The position numbers and the translations under genes were made by a program. The notes beneath the pieces were generated by a model, which was given only the letters and a program-made list of their open reading frames with translations, did no database searches and was not told where the DNA came from. A DNA stretch of 64,000 nucleotides, taken from Winogradskyella sp. PG-2. Lineage in GTDB: Bacteria > Bacteroidota > Bacteroidia > Flavobacteriales > Flavobacteriaceae. Positions 1 through 9,709 of this stretch are shown here, piece after piece; position 1 is the stretch's first letter; every line of letters begins with the position of its first letter. The stretch covers positions 3,160,001 to 3,224,000 of the forward strand of contig NZ_AP014583.1 of assembly GCF_000828715.1 (NCBI RefSeq), read 5' to 3'.

Positions 1-3000
1 TTCCGTACATTCTATTGTAACATCTGAAGGAAGTGTAAGGGTAGGTGGTGTTGTATCTTGAACTGTAATTGTTTGCTGCGCAGTTGCAGTATTATCACAA
101 TTATCGGTAATTGTAAATGTTCTTAATACTGTAATTGGGCAATTATTAGTTGATGTTGTAACGTCAATATATGTTATACTCTGAATATTAAAATCGTCAG
201 AAGCATTGTAATTTGTATTGGAAGCAAAAGTTGATTGTATATCACCAGATTGCGTTTCACTATATGCGAATACAGCATTTCCATTAGTAATATCTCCAGT
301 AGAACAGCCTTCAATAATAATTGTAGCTGGTACTGTTATTATCGGACTTTCAATATCATCTGTTCCAATTGTACCATTAACATTAAAGATACATCCATTG
401 GCATCAGTAATTAATATTGTATAATTTCCTGCAACTAAGTTTTCAAATAAACCACTAGACTGTGAAGAGGAACCATTATCTAATGAATACGTATATGGTG
501 GAATTCCACCAGTACTTCCAGCAGTTATACTACCAGTACTTTCACCTAGACATTCAACATTTACAATTTGAGTAATTGAACCTAAAACATTTTCAGCAGG
601 TTCATTAACCGTGGATTGATTTGTTACAGTACAGCCATTAGCGTCAGTTATCGTTACAGAATATGTTCCAGCAACGACATTTGCTAAATCTTCTGTAGTA
701 GCACCAGTATTCCATAGAAATGTATATGATGAAGTACCTCCATTTACTGTTAAGTCAATGAATCCAGTATTATCATCTTTACATAAAATATTAGTAATTT
801 CAATACCTGAGCTCAAAGCACTTGGTTCATTTATGGTAATTGTTGTATTCTGAGTACAAAGTGTAGTCTGATCTGTTACAGTAGCAGTATAGTTTCCAGC
901 AGGCAATCCTGATACACTAGGTGTAGTATCTGGTAAAGTATCCCAAGAATACGTAAAAGGACCAACTCCATTAGATACTACGGCCGTAACACTTCCATTA
1001 CTCTCACCATTACAAATTACATGTGTTGAAGTTCCAGAAATTGAAAGGTTATTACAAGTACCAGGATTAACAGTCACAGTATTAGTATCTTTACAACCGT
1101 TAGCATTTGTTACTGTTACAGTGTAATTGCCAGCAGATAAACCAGAAATATTTTGAGTTGTTTCATCACCTGGTGACCAGAGATATGTGTATGGTTCTAC
1201 ACCACCAGTTGCTGTTGCACTAGCTGTTCCATCGCCTGTACTTGGACCAAGTTCGTCAGTTGAAGAAGATGTTAAATTTAAAGCGTTATTTGGTTCTGTT
1301 ATAGAAATCGTTTCTTCAACAGCTTGACAAACCGTCCCATCAATGGTTACATTAACATCATATACTCCTGCTGTAATATTATTTATTGTACTCGAAGTAA
1401 CACCAGAATCAACCTGACCATTACTCCAAGTAAAAGTAAAAGTTGCTCCAGGGTTAGCATTTGAATTTGCAGAAATTGTTCCTGAACCTGTTGCATCACC
1501 AACACATAATACATTTGTTGTATCATCAATTGTTAACTCAGCATCACATGTATTAGTGCATACTATAACAATACTTTGCGTAATAGTACAACCGTTAGCA
1601 TCAGTAATTGTTACAGAATGAGTTCCAACAGAGAGATTAGTAGCATTTGCGTTTGTCTGATTACTAGCAGAAGCACTCCATAAATATGTATAAGATGCTG
1701 TTCCACCAGAAACATCTGCAGTAGCTTCTCCATTAATACAGCCTTGAGCCGTATTGGCGTCGATCTTACTCATATTAAGACTTAAAGGATTAGTAGGTTC
1801 TGTTATTGTAGTATTAGCTGAAACAGAACATCCGTTTGCATCAGTTACAGTGACAGAGTAAGCACCTGCTATAACATTAGTCAAATTTTGACTCATTGAA
1901 GAATTACTCCAAGAATATGAATAAGGTTGTGTACCTCCTGAAACTGTAATAGTAATATCACCTGTAGCTTCACCAGAACAATCAACATCATTTACATTTG
2001 CAATAGATACGTCTAAAGCAATAGGTTCTGAAATGGTTTGATTTACAGTAGTTGTACAGTTGTTTTCATCTGTAACGAGTACAATATAACTAGAAGCGGC
2101 TAAATTTTCGAATAAGCCATTGGTTTGATTATTTGTACCACCATCAATAGAATAATTATAAGGTGGTGTTCCTCCTGAACCTTCTACTGTTATATTACCG
2201 GTTGAGTTACTATTACAATCTACATTAGTAAAATCTGTAATAGAAGCTGTTAATGCATTATTTGGTTCTGAAATTGTTGCTTGGTTAGTAGTTGTACATC
2301 CATTTGCATCAGTAATAGTTACGTCATAATCACCAGCAGCAAGATTAGATTGATCTTGTGAAGTTGAGCTATTATTCCATAGCACAATATAAGGAGCAGT
2401 TCCTCCACTAATAGTTAAATCAATTTCTCCAGTACTTTCGCCATTACATAATACATTTGTTGTCGATAAAATAGTAGAATCTAGCGATTCGGAAGGTTCA
2501 TTAATAGTAAAGCTATTTGATATTGTACATCCGTTTGCATCTGTAACTGTCACAGTATAGATACCTACAAAAATATTTGATAAATCTTGTGAGGTTGCTG
2601 AGTTACTCCAAGAATAAGTATATGGAGGTGTTCCACCTGATGGAGTTATATCAATTGCACCAGTTTCGTCAAGTTTACATGTAACATCAGAGATGGTTCC
2701 TGCAAGCTCTAGGTTGTCTAAGGTGATTGGAATAGAGTTTATATTTTCACAAGTTGTGAATGTACTTCTTATGTTTACTGTATAAGAGCCTTCAGGTAAG
2801 TTATTAAAAATTGGCGAGCTTTGATACGCACCATTATTTAAAGCATACTCATATTCTACACCTAATGGGCTTGTCACTGAAATTGTAAAATCATCAATTG
2901 CAGAACCACAGCTTACACTAGCTAGGGGAACTGGTGATAAACTAACAAATTCTATTGTTGCTGTAGCTCTATCACATACACCAGTATTTGGAGCTGGTAA

Positions 3001-4023
3001 ACAGACTTCATATTCAAAAGTTACATTACCTGTGAAACCATTAAAAGGAATATAACTATATGTTCCATCTGAATTAAGTTCAAAAAAATCGCCTGTAGGT
3101 GCAGGTCCAGAAACTAAACTATAAGTCGAGTTATCAGGAACATTATTATTTACATTTAAATCGCCATAATATTTTGTATTAATACAATTCATGTTTTGCT
3201 GATCTATAGCATATTTTTGGAGAAGGAAGAACTTTCCATCTCCATGATCACTTGTAGCACCAACAAATTCAATTTTTGTAATCTTTGATCCAATTGGTGC
3301 AATATCGCTTAAGTAAAATAGACCAATACCAACTGTTTGACCATTTTCGTTACATCTTCCTGATTGCCAATAATCAGATCCTGAAATAGGAGGTGCAAAA
3401 CTACACCCAGTATAATTTCCAGAATTCCTAACAAATGTCTCTCCTAACTTTTGCTCTAAACCACCACCAGAAGGAATTCCCCATATTTCAACATAAAAAC
3501 AATTATTCCCTCCTCTTTCTGTAATCGCTATCACTCCGTCTTGATTTGCTGGAATGGCTGGACTATAAAAAATAGTTTGCTTTTGTGCATCAGTCGTTTC
3601 TACATCAGTAAAATTTGAACAAATATCTCTACCATTTCTAACAGATTCAAAATAATGATTTAGATTTTTATCTTGCATGGCTAATAAGGCCATAGAATTC
3701 CAATTTGCATTGTCACTTGAATTATTAATGGTAATACCGTTTTCTTCAATGTTATTTGCTGTATCACCTGTAGGACCTAATCTTGTCATTTCATAACTAG
3801 TAGGGACAACAAATGTATTATATACAACCCCTCCAATTGTAACTGATTGAATGGTTGCTGGGTCGTTATTGTTAGATTGTGTATCAGACCATTGAAACGT
3901 CACACCAGTTTGTATAGATGGTGATTGCTGTGCTAATATAATATTAGGTAGAACAACGCAAAGAACTATTAAAATAACTTTTGCAATGTTTACGACTGAA
4001 ATACAATTGTATTTGTTTTTCAT
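1..4023 (-). CDS. SprB-repeat surface adhesin, 3' end outside window
   Basis: Large secreted surface protein, open for 1341 codons from an ATG at 4023 to the left edge. Residues 1-33 are a signal peptide ending in ILAQQ. The next ~300 residues form a Cys-containing N-terminal region, followed by a cadherin-like module (DGTYSYIPFNGFTGNVTF) near 3000-3180. From about 2720 down to 380 there are ten tandem modules of 75-85 residues, each with a GGTPPYTYSW-like strand and a VTVTDANGC-like strand, the signature of SprB repeats. Near the left edge a HYR-like segment (DTTPPTLTLPSDVTIEC) begins. Proteins of this design in flavobacteria are carried by the type IX secretion system and act as cell-surface adhesins, often in gliding. 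The expected C-terminal sorting domain lies outside the window. Divergent from the polyphosphate operon. The family is clear; its ligand and a role in motility are inference. Confidence 0.88.
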   Translation of the reverse strand, partial: MKNKYNCISVVNIAKVILIVLCVVLPNIILAQQSPSIQTGVTFQWSDTQSNNNDPATIQSVTIGGVVYNTFVVPTSYEMTRLGPTGDTANNIEENGITINNSSDNANWNSMALLAMQDKNLNHYFESVRNGRDICSNFTDVETTDAQKQTIFYSPAIPANQDGVIAITERGGNNCFYVEIWGIPSGGGLEQKLGETFVRNSGNYTGCSFAPPISGSDYWQSGRCNENGQTVGIGLFYLSDIAPIGSKITKIEFVGATSDHGDGKFFLLQKYAIDQQNMNCINTKYYGDLNVNNNVPDNSTYSLVSGPAPTGDFFELNSDGTYSYIPFNGFTGNVTFEYEVCLPAPNTGVCDRATATIEFVSLSPVPLASVSCGSAIDDFTISVTSPLGVEYEYALNNGAYQSSPIFNNLPEGSYTVNIRSTFTTCENINSIPITLDNLELAGTISDVTCKLDETGAIDITPSGGTPPYTYSWSNSATSQDLSNIFVGIYTVTVTDANGCTISNSFTINEPSESLDSTILSTTNVLCNGESTGEIDLTISGGTAPYIVLWNNSSTSQDQSNLAAGDYDVTITDANGCTTTNQATISEPNNALTASITDFTNVDCNSNSTGNITVEGSGGTPPYNYSIDGGTNNQTNGLFENLAASSYIVLVTDENNCTTTVNQTISEPIALDVSIANVNDVDCSGEATGDITITVSGGTQPYSYSWSNSSMSQNLTNVIAGAYSVTVTDANGCSVSANTTITEPTNPLSLNMSKIDANTAQGCINGEATADVSGGTASYTYLWSASASNQTNANATNLSVGTHSVTITDANGCTITQSIVIVCTNTCDAELTIDDTTNVLCVGDATGSGTISANSNANPGATFTFTWSNGQVDSGVTSSTINNITAGVYDVNVTIDGTVCQAVEETISITEPNNALNLTSSSTDELGPSTGDGTASATATGGVEPYTYLWSPGDETTQNISGLSAGNYTVTVTNANGCKDTNTVTVNPGTCNNLSISGTSTHVICNGESNGSVTAVVSNGVGPFTYSWDTLPDTTPSVSGLPAGNYTATVTDQTTLCTQNTTITINEPSALSSGIEITNILCKDDNTGFIDLTVNGGTSSYTFLWNTGATTEDLANVVAGTYSVTITDANGCTVTNQSTVNEPAENVLGSITQIVNVECLGESTGSITAGSTGGIPPYTYSLDNGSSSQSSGLFENLVAGNYTILITDANGCIFNVNGTIGTDDIESPIITVPATIIIEGCSTGDITNGNAVFAYSETQSGDIQSTFASNTNYNASDDFNIQSITYIDVTTSTNNCPITVLRTFTITDNCDNTATAQQTITVQDTTPPTLTLPSDVTIECTE
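380..2740 (-). repeat. Ten tandem SprB-type modules inside the adhesin
   Basis: Diverged in-frame repeats of about 225-260 bp. The most conserved piece encodes TDANGC-like residues and recurs near 390, 632, 1097, 1590, 1831, 2057, 2302 and 2530 on the minus strand; modules near 870 and 1330 are more diverged. The copies are too diverged for simple slippage and are protein-level domain repeats. Confidence 0.8.
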
Positions 4024-4358
4024 ACTTTATATATAATAACTTATAATTTGTAAAAATGTCATTCAAAATAGAAATTAGGGAAACACCAAAGATTAATTCT
4101 TAGCGATACACCTTTTCTTATTAAACAACATAGATATGCGTTTTATGTTAAAAATAGAGGGAAGTATTATTAACTTAAATGATAAATAGAATGGATTAAT
4201 ATATTTTTGATTTGGGGTCATTTACATTAATTTTACAAAACAAAAGAACTAATAACTGAAACTATAAACAAATATTAGAGTTGAAAAAAGGCAAAATAGC
4301 CCTTAAAACGGAAATATGCAACATTTTGTCGTAAAAAATCGCACTTAATCGATGATAT
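4024..4358. promoter_or_regulatory. Divergent intergenic region, adhesin and sixA
   Basis: 335 bp, very AT-rich, between the start of the leftward adhesin and the rightward sixA-ppk1-ppx operon. It must hold both promoters. A TATTTTTG box matching the flavobacterial -7 consensus TAnnTTTG lies near 4201-4208 on the plus strand, but I see no convincing -33 TTG at the right distance. No open reading frame of note and no riboswitch-like structure was recognised. Confidence 0.4.
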
Positions 4359-4844
4359 ATGAAGATAATCGTACTTGTTAGACATGGAAAGTCCTCATGG
4401 GAGTTTGATGTTTCAGATCGTAAAAGACCTTTAAAGACTAGAGGTAAGAACGACGCTAAATTAATTGTAAATCAGTTTATCAAAGAGAATAGACTTCCAA
4501 AAAATATTTTTTCCAGTCCAGCAAAAAGAGCTTTAGATACCTGTAAAATTTTTGCAAAATCACTTAGTTTACCTAAAAACACAATAGAAGTTGTTGATGA
4601 TTTATACGACTTTGGAGGTGAAAGTGTAATTAAATTTATTAAAAATTTACCAGATGATTATGATGAAATAATGATTTTTGGGCACAATCATGCATTTACA
4701 TCTATTTCTAATATTTTTGGAAGTATTTTTATCGATAATGTCCCAACATGTGGATTGGTGAAAATTAGATTTGAAATAGATAGTTGGTCAGATTTAGAAC
4801 AAGGAAAAACGGAACAGATACTTATTCCAAAGGAATTAAAATAA
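4359..4844 (+). CDS. SixA-type histidine phosphatase
   Basis: 161-residue member of the histidine phosphatase (phosphoglycerate mutase-like) superfamily, SixA branch. The catalytic RHG motif is at residues 8-10 (VLVRHGKSSW), a second Arg is in SSPAKRALDT near residue 57, and the second His is in IFGHNHAF near residue 108. SixA of E. coli removes phosphate from histidine on phosphotransfer proteins; in Bacteroidota the substrate is unknown. Its stop overlaps the ppk1 start by one base (TAATG), so the two are translationally coupled. The operon suggests a link to polyphosphate metabolism, which is inference. Confidence 0.82.
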   Translation: MKIIVLVRHGKSSWEFDVSDRKRPLKTRGKNDAKLIVNQFIKENRLPKNIFSSPAKRALDTCKIFAKSLSLPKNTIEVVDDLYDFGGESVIKFIKNLPDDYDEIMIFGHNHAFTSISNIFGSIFIDNVPTCGLVKIRFEIDSWSDLEQGKTEQILIPKELK

Positions 4845-6898
4845 TGACAAAAGATAAAAACATATATATAAATAGAGAACTTAGTTGGTTACAATTTAAT
4901 GCTCGTGTACTTCAAGAAGCTGCTGATAATGATGTTCCATTAATCGAAAGACTAAGATTTCTAGGTATATTTTCTAATAATCTTGACGAATTTTTTAAAG
5001 TTAGATATGCTACCGTGAAACGGATTTTTGAAGCAGGTAAAGGAGGTAAAAGTGAGTTGGGAGGTATAAAAGCTGGAGATCTTTTGGAAGAGATAACTAA
5101 AATAGTTATTGATCAACAAAGTGAAAGTTTAAAAATTCTTGAGTCTATAGATTTAGAATTAAAGATTGAAAATATACAAATCATTAATGAGACGGAAATT
5201 GATGCAGATCAGCATCAATTTATAAAGAATTATTTCTATCAAGAGATAAGTCCAGCGTTAGTTATCATAGTTCTAAACGAAGCTATAGAATTACCTGAGT
5301 TAAAGGATAGTGCGGCTTATTTGACAATAAAAATGTCGAACTCTAAAGGTGATGATCAATATGCACTTATAGAGATATCTAAAACGATGGATCGATTTAT
5401 TGTTCTGCCAAGTAAAAATGATTCTAATTATATCATATTAGTAGATGATGTTTTACGCCATTGTTTAGATGAAATTTTTAATATTTTCGATTATGAAACT
5501 ATAACAGCTTATATGATTAAGATTACCAGAGATGGTGAACTCGATTTTGATAGTGATTTAAGTAAAAGCTTTATTGATAAGTTATCCGATAGTGTTAAAG
5601 ATAGAAAAAGTGGTGATCTCGTGCGTTTTGTGCATGATAAAAGTATAGATGAAGATACATTAACTTTTTTATTAGAACGTATGGGGATTAATGATAATGA
5701 TAGTATTATTCCTGGTGGTCGCTATCATAACCGACGTGATTATATGGATTTTCCGAGTTTAGGTAGAACAGATTTGTTATACGATAAAATAAGACCGCTT
5801 CCTGTTGAAGGTTTAAGCTTACAGGAAAGTATTTTTAAGACTATAGCTAAGAAAGATTATTTAGTATATGCTCCATATCACACCTTTTCTTATCTAGTTA
5901 AGTTTCTACGAGAGGCTGCATTAGATCCAAAGGTTAAGACTATAAAAATTACAATTTACAGATTAGCACAAATATCACATGTAGCAAGTTCACTTATTAA
6001 TGCTGCTAAAAATGGTAAAAAAGTAACAGTTTCTATTGAGCTCAGAGCACGTTTTGATGAAGAAGCAAATATCAATTATGCTGAACAAATGCAAGATGCT
6101 GGCGTAAATATGTTATTCGGAGTTTCAGGTCTTAAAGTGCATTGTAAAATGTGTGTTATTGAGCGTGAGGAGAATGACAAATTAGTTAGATATGGGTTTG
6201 TAAGTACTGGGAATTTTAACGAATCTACTGCGAAATTCTATACTGATTTTACGCTTCTTACAGCAAATTCTAAGATTCTCAAGGATATTAATAAAGTCTT
6301 TAACTTTTTTGAGGTGAACTATAAGATAAATAGATATAAACATATTATTACATCACCTCATTATACTAAATCAAAATTATTTGCTTTAATTGATACAGAA
6401 ATTGCGAATGCTCAAAAAGGAAAACCGGCTTATATAAAGCTAAAAATGAACAGCATTAGTAGTTATAAAATGATAGATAAATTATATGAAGCGAGTAAAG
6501 CAGGTGTTAAAGTACAGATGATAGTTAGAGGACTATGTTGCATAGTGCCTGGAGTGAAAGGCATGAGCGAGAATATTGAAATTATTAGTATTATCGATAA
6601 GTTTTTGGAACACACACGTCTATACATCTTCTCTAATAATAATGACCCAAAAATGTATATCTCTTCTGCAGATTGGATGACACGAAATATTGATAATAGA
6701 GTAGAAGTTAGTTGTCCAATATATGATCAAGACATTAAAAATGAGTTATTAGATTTATATATGATTTGTTGGAATGATAATGTAAAGGCACGTATTATTA
6801 ATGAAACCCAAGACAATTCATATCGAAAAAATGATAAACCAAAAACACGAGCACAATTCGATACATATAAGTATTACTTAAATAAATTTGAAGGATAG
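4844..6898 (+). CDS. ppk1: Polyphosphate kinase 1
   Basis: 684 residues, the normal size for PPK1, which reversibly polymerises the gamma phosphate of ATP into polyphosphate. The N-terminal domain opens with NRELSWLQFNARVLQEA. The autophosphorylated His of the phospholipase D-like core is in SGLKVHCKMCVIE, near residue 432, and FVSTGNFNESTA follows. A longer reading is open upstream to 4784, but the ATG at 4844, which overlaps the sixA stop, gives the family N-terminus and is preferred. The ppx gene follows after one base. Regulation in this family often involves phosphate starvation, but no Pho-box was recognised. Confidence 0.95.
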   Translation: MTKDKNIYINRELSWLQFNARVLQEAADNDVPLIERLRFLGIFSNNLDEFFKVRYATVKRIFEAGKGGKSELGGIKAGDLLEEITKIVIDQQSESLKILESIDLELKIENIQIINETEIDADQHQFIKNYFYQEISPALVIIVLNEAIELPELKDSAAYLTIKMSNSKGDDQYALIEISKTMDRFIVLPSKNDSNYIILVDDVLRHCLDEIFNIFDYETITAYMIKITRDGELDFDSDLSKSFIDKLSDSVKDRKSGDLVRFVHDKSIDEDTLTFLLERMGINDNDSIIPGGRYHNRRDYMDFPSLGRTDLLYDKIRPLPVEGLSLQESIFKTIAKKDYLVYAPYHTFSYLVKFLREAALDPKVKTIKITIYRLAQISHVASSLINAAKNGKKVTVSIELRARFDEEANINYAEQMQDAGVNMLFGVSGLKVHCKMCVIEREENDKLVRYGFVSTGNFNESTAKFYTDFTLLTANSKILKDINKVFNFFEVNYKINRYKHIITSPHYTKSKLFALIDTEIANAQKGKPAYIKLKMNSISSYKMIDKLYEASKAGVKVQMIVRGLCCIVPGVKGMSENIEIISIIDKFLEHTRLYIFSNNNDPKMYISSADWMTRNIDNRVEVSCPIYDQDIKNELLDLYMICWNDNVKARIINETQDNSYRKNDKPKTRAQFDTYKYYLNKFEG

Positions 6899-6899
6899 T

Positions 6900-7808
6900 A
6901 TGCTAAAAATAAAAAAATATGCAGCTATAGATATCGGGTCTAATGCCGTAAGATTATTAATTTCAAATATTATTGAGTTAGATGATGAGCCTGTTCGATT
7001 TAAAAAAAATTCATTAGTTAGGGTTCCAATTAGATTAGGTGCAGATGTTTTCTTGAATGGGGAAATCTCAGAATACAACCAAGAACGAATGTTAGATACC
7101 ATGAAAGCTTTTAGTCTTTTAATAAAGTCTCATGGTGTTGTTAGGTATAAAGCTTGTGCGACTTCTGCAATGCGAGAAGCGAGTAATAGTAAACCATTAA
7201 CAGAGAAAATTTTAAAGACATGCGGAATTAACATTGATATTATTGATGGTGAAGAAGAAGCTACAATAATTGCTGCAACGGATTTAAATGCATTTATTGA
7301 TCCCAATAAGACTTACCTATATGTGGATGTAGGTGGTGGAAGTACTGAATTTTCAATAATTCATAATGGAGAAAAAGTAAAATCTAAGTCCTTTAGAATT
7401 GGTACTGTAAGATTATTGAATGATATTGTTAAAAACGAAACTTGGGAAGAATTAGAACTCTGGATTAAAGAAAATACTAAGCAATATTACAAAATAGAAC
7501 TGATTGGATCTGGAGGAAATATTAATAAAATATTTAAGATTTCAGGAAAGGATGCAGGTAAACCATTAACGTATTTTTATTTAACGAGTTATTATAAGAT
7601 GCTTCAAAGCTATTCCTACCAAGAACGCATCACAAAACTAAACTTAAACCAAGATAGAGCAGATGTAATAATTCCTGCGACTCGTATTTATCTTTCCGCT
7701 ATGAAATGGAGTGGCGCAAAGGACATCTATGTACCAAAAATTGGACTTTCAGATGGGATTATAAAAAGTATATTCTACGAAACAGTATCTAGTGTAGAAG
7801 TAAAATAA
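6900..7808 (+). CDS. ppx: Ppx/GppA-type exopolyphosphatase
   Basis: 302-residue protein of the sugar kinase/Hsp70/actin superfold. The phosphate-1 loop is IDIGSNAVRLLI near residue 9 and the phosphate-2 loop is YVDVGGGSTEFS near residue 142. Family members hydrolyse polyphosphate from its end or act on pppGpp. This is the short form: it lacks the C-terminal HD-type domain of E. coli Ppx. I chose the ATG at 6900 over an in-frame TTG at 6888, because AAGGA lies just upstream and the ATG follows the ppk1 stop by one base. Pairing with a kinase suggests it sets polyphosphate turnover. Confidence 0.9.
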   Translation: MLKIKKYAAIDIGSNAVRLLISNIIELDDEPVRFKKNSLVRVPIRLGADVFLNGEISEYNQERMLDTMKAFSLLIKSHGVVRYKACATSAMREASNSKPLTEKILKTCGINIDIIDGEEEATIIAATDLNAFIDPNKTYLYVDVGGGSTEFSIIHNGEKVKSKSFRIGTVRLLNDIVKNETWEELELWIKENTKQYYKIELIGSGGNINKIFKISGKDAGKPLTYFYLTSYYKMLQSYSYQERITKLNLNQDRADVIIPATRIYLSAMKWSGAKDIYVPKIGLSDGIIKSIFYETVSSVEVK

Positions 7809-7911
7809 TCCGCTTAAACGTTTGTTTTTATAGACAAAATGTATAAAAAAGTCATATTTTGGTAAAAATATTAGATTTTAAATTTATATTAGCCATCTCA
7901 AATTAAATATT

Positions 7912-8442
7912 ATGAAAAAATTTGTATTTGCTTTAGTATTTGCTTGTTTTACAACTATATGTATGTCTCAGGAGATTAAATATGGTGTAAGAGGAGCGCT
8001 TAATGTGTCTAACTTAGACTTTGACCCTGATGCCACTTTCAGTAACAAACATCGTAATGGATTTGCTTTTGCTGGTTTTGTGGATTTCGGATTAACAGAA
8101 GACGTTGCTTTACGCACAGAACTTCAGTGGTCTGCTGAAGGAGGAAAAGATGAAGCTATAAGAGCAGACTATATTCAGTTACCAATTTTATTACGTATAT
8201 CTGTTTCGGATCGATTATCTCTAGGTGCTGGACCTCAAATTGCTTTGAAAACATGGAAAAACCAAGATGGATTTTCAACATTTGCATTTTCTGGTATTGC
8301 AGGATTAGAATATATGATTACAGACGAATTATTTGTTGATGCTAGATTATCTTATGGATTTTCTAATATTTTAGATAAAGACCTAACAGATGTTACAGCT
8401 AAGAATCATGTAATGCAGTTTGGATTTGGTATAAAAATCTAA
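7912..8442 (+). CDS. Small outer-membrane beta-barrel protein (PorT-like)
   Basis: 176 residues with a clear signal peptide (residues 1-19, ending CMSQE), followed by alternating hydrophobic strands rich in Gly and aromatics. The C-terminus HVMQFGFGIKI has the pattern of an outer-membrane beta-barrel end. It resembles the 8-stranded OMP_b-brl_2/PorT-like barrels common in Bacteroidota; function unknown. It has its own 103-bp leader after ppx and its own terminator, so it is probably monocistronic. Confidence 0.75.
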   Translation: MKKFVFALVFACFTTICMSQEIKYGVRGALNVSNLDFDPDATFSNKHRNGFAFAGFVDFGLTEDVALRTELQWSAEGGKDEAIRADYIQLPILLRISVSDRLSLGAGPQIALKTWKNQDGFSTFAFSGIAGLEYMITDELFVDARLSYGFSNILDKDLTDVTAKNHVMQFGFGIKI

Positions 8443-8467
8443 AGAAATAATTTCAACAATATATTAT

Positions 8468-8500
8468 AGAGCCTTAACTCAATGTTTAGGCTTTTTTTTA
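8468..8500 (+). terminator. Rho-independent terminator after the beta-barrel gene
   Basis: Stem AGCCTTAA / TTTAGGCT with one mismatch and a 7-nt loop, followed by eight T. It ends at the stop codon of the convergent miaE gene. Confidence 0.7.
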
Positions 8501-9082
8501 TCCATGAATTGTTTCCTTATTTCCTAAGTTCCTTATTATTTCAGCTTCATAATCAAGAAGTTGTCGCCATTTGTCATCAACTTCTTTTCGGTCCCCGTAT
8601 TGTCTTGCAAAGTTCAAAAACATAGTATAATGGCCAGCTTCACTTATCATTAATTTTTTGTAAAACTTTGCTAGTTTTTTATCTTCTAGTTCTTCAGATA
8701 ATAGTCTAAAACGCTCGCAACTACGTGCTTCAATAAGTGCGGCACATAATAAACGATGGACTAATTGCGTAGTTCTACTTCCTCCTTTAGGAAAGAATTT
8801 TAAAAGTGAAATGACATAATCATCTTTACGATCTCTTCCTAAGGTCCAACCATGTTCAAGAATTTTATCATGGACCATTTTAAAATGACTCATTTCCTCA
8901 TTAGCTAATTCAATCATTTCTTGGACAAGGTCCGTATATTCTGGAAAACTAACAATTAAAGAGATTGCAGTACTAGCAGCTTTTTGCTCACAGTATGCAT
9001 GATCAGTAAGAATATCTTCAATATTTTTTTCTACGATATTCACCCATCTTGGATCCGTAGGTAATTTAAGTCTTAGCATCAT
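8498..9082 (-). CDS. miaE: tRNA-(ms2io6A37) hydroxylase, MiaE-like
   Basis: 194-residue ferritin-like four-helix protein. The carboxylate/His di-iron ligand set is visible: Glu near residue 32 (AYCEQKA), ExxH in NEEMSH near 63-66, Glu in IEARSCERF, and ExxH in ISEAGHY near 149-152. MiaE uses oxygen to hydroxylate the isopentenyl group of the modified adenosine at tRNA position 37. Length and motif order match the Bacteroidota MiaE family. It starts two bases after the stop of the upstream lipoprotein gene, so the pair is probably cotranscribed. Confidence 0.88.
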   Translation of the reverse strand: MMLRLKLPTDPRWVNIVEKNIEDILTDHAYCEQKAASTAISLIVSFPEYTDLVQEMIELANEEMSHFKMVHDKILEHGWTLGRDRKDDYVISLLKFFPKGGSRTTQLVHRLLCAALIEARSCERFRLLSEELEDKKLAKFYKKLMISEAGHYTMFLNFARQYGDRKEVDDKWRQLLDYEAEIIRNLGNKETIHG

Positions 9083-9084
9083 CT

Positions 9085-9654
9085 TTATTGGTCTAGGTGA
9101 ATAAATTTTGAGTTACCATATTCATCTATAATAAGTTTATGTGATGCTATTTGATCTGTTTCAGGAATCGCATAAATGATATGAATTGAAATACTATTTT
9201 TTAAAGTACTATCACCATCAACTTCTATAGATTTTAGTACAGCAAGTTTATCAAAATTATGTAGCTGATTATTAGAGTTATAGCTTAAAACTTTATTAGC
9301 ATTAAACTTATTAAACCTTTTATTATAAATGAGTTTACCTTCCTTTTCAACTTGAACATTAAACTTGAAATTTCTATAATGCGTTTGATAATTAATAGTG
9401 TCTTTTATTTTAGTAAAAAGGACACTATTATCCATATCTGAAAATGCTTTTATTTTTACGCGATAGCCATTACTTAATAAGGTGTCAACTTCATGTTCTA
9501 TATAGCCCTCAGGGTGGTATACATCTACTTCAAAACTAACAGTTTTTTTGAATTCTTCTATGCTTTCAGAAAGTGCTTGGTTTTGCGTAATTCTTCCTTC
9601 ACAGCTAGTAAATACAATAACTAAGATTAAAAATAGTCCAAATGTTTTTTTCAT
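9085..9654 (-). CDS. Predicted lipoprotein of unknown function
   Basis: 189 residues with a lipoprotein signal peptide: MKKTFG, a hydrophobic stretch, then the lipobox FTSC with Cys near residue 18. The rest is hydrophilic and probably beta-rich, with no domain I recognise. Upstream of and almost touching miaE; a functional link to tRNA modification is not implied. Confidence 0.7.
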   Translation of the reverse strand: MKKTFGLFLILVIVFTSCEGRITQNQALSESIEEFKKTVSFEVDVYHPEGYIEHEVDTLLSNGYRVKIKAFSDMDNSVLFTKIKDTINYQTHYRNFKFNVQVEKEGKLIYNKRFNKFNANKVLSYNSNNQLHNFDKLAVLKSIEVDGDSTLKNSISIHIIYAIPETDQIASHKLIIDEYGNSKFIHLDQ

Positions 9655-9709
9655 TTTTTATTTTGTTTCAATTCGTGTTGAGTTGATTTATAAAGTATAG
9701 ATTATGATC

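Noticed and set aside
218..424. Short rightward frame inside the adhesin region
   Set aside because: Lies opposite the 1341-codon adhesin frame; no independent start signals or family match.
380..2740. CRISPR-like regularly spaced repeats
   Set aside because: The repeats are in-frame protein modules of ~230 bp with diverged DNA, without short identical repeats and unique spacers.
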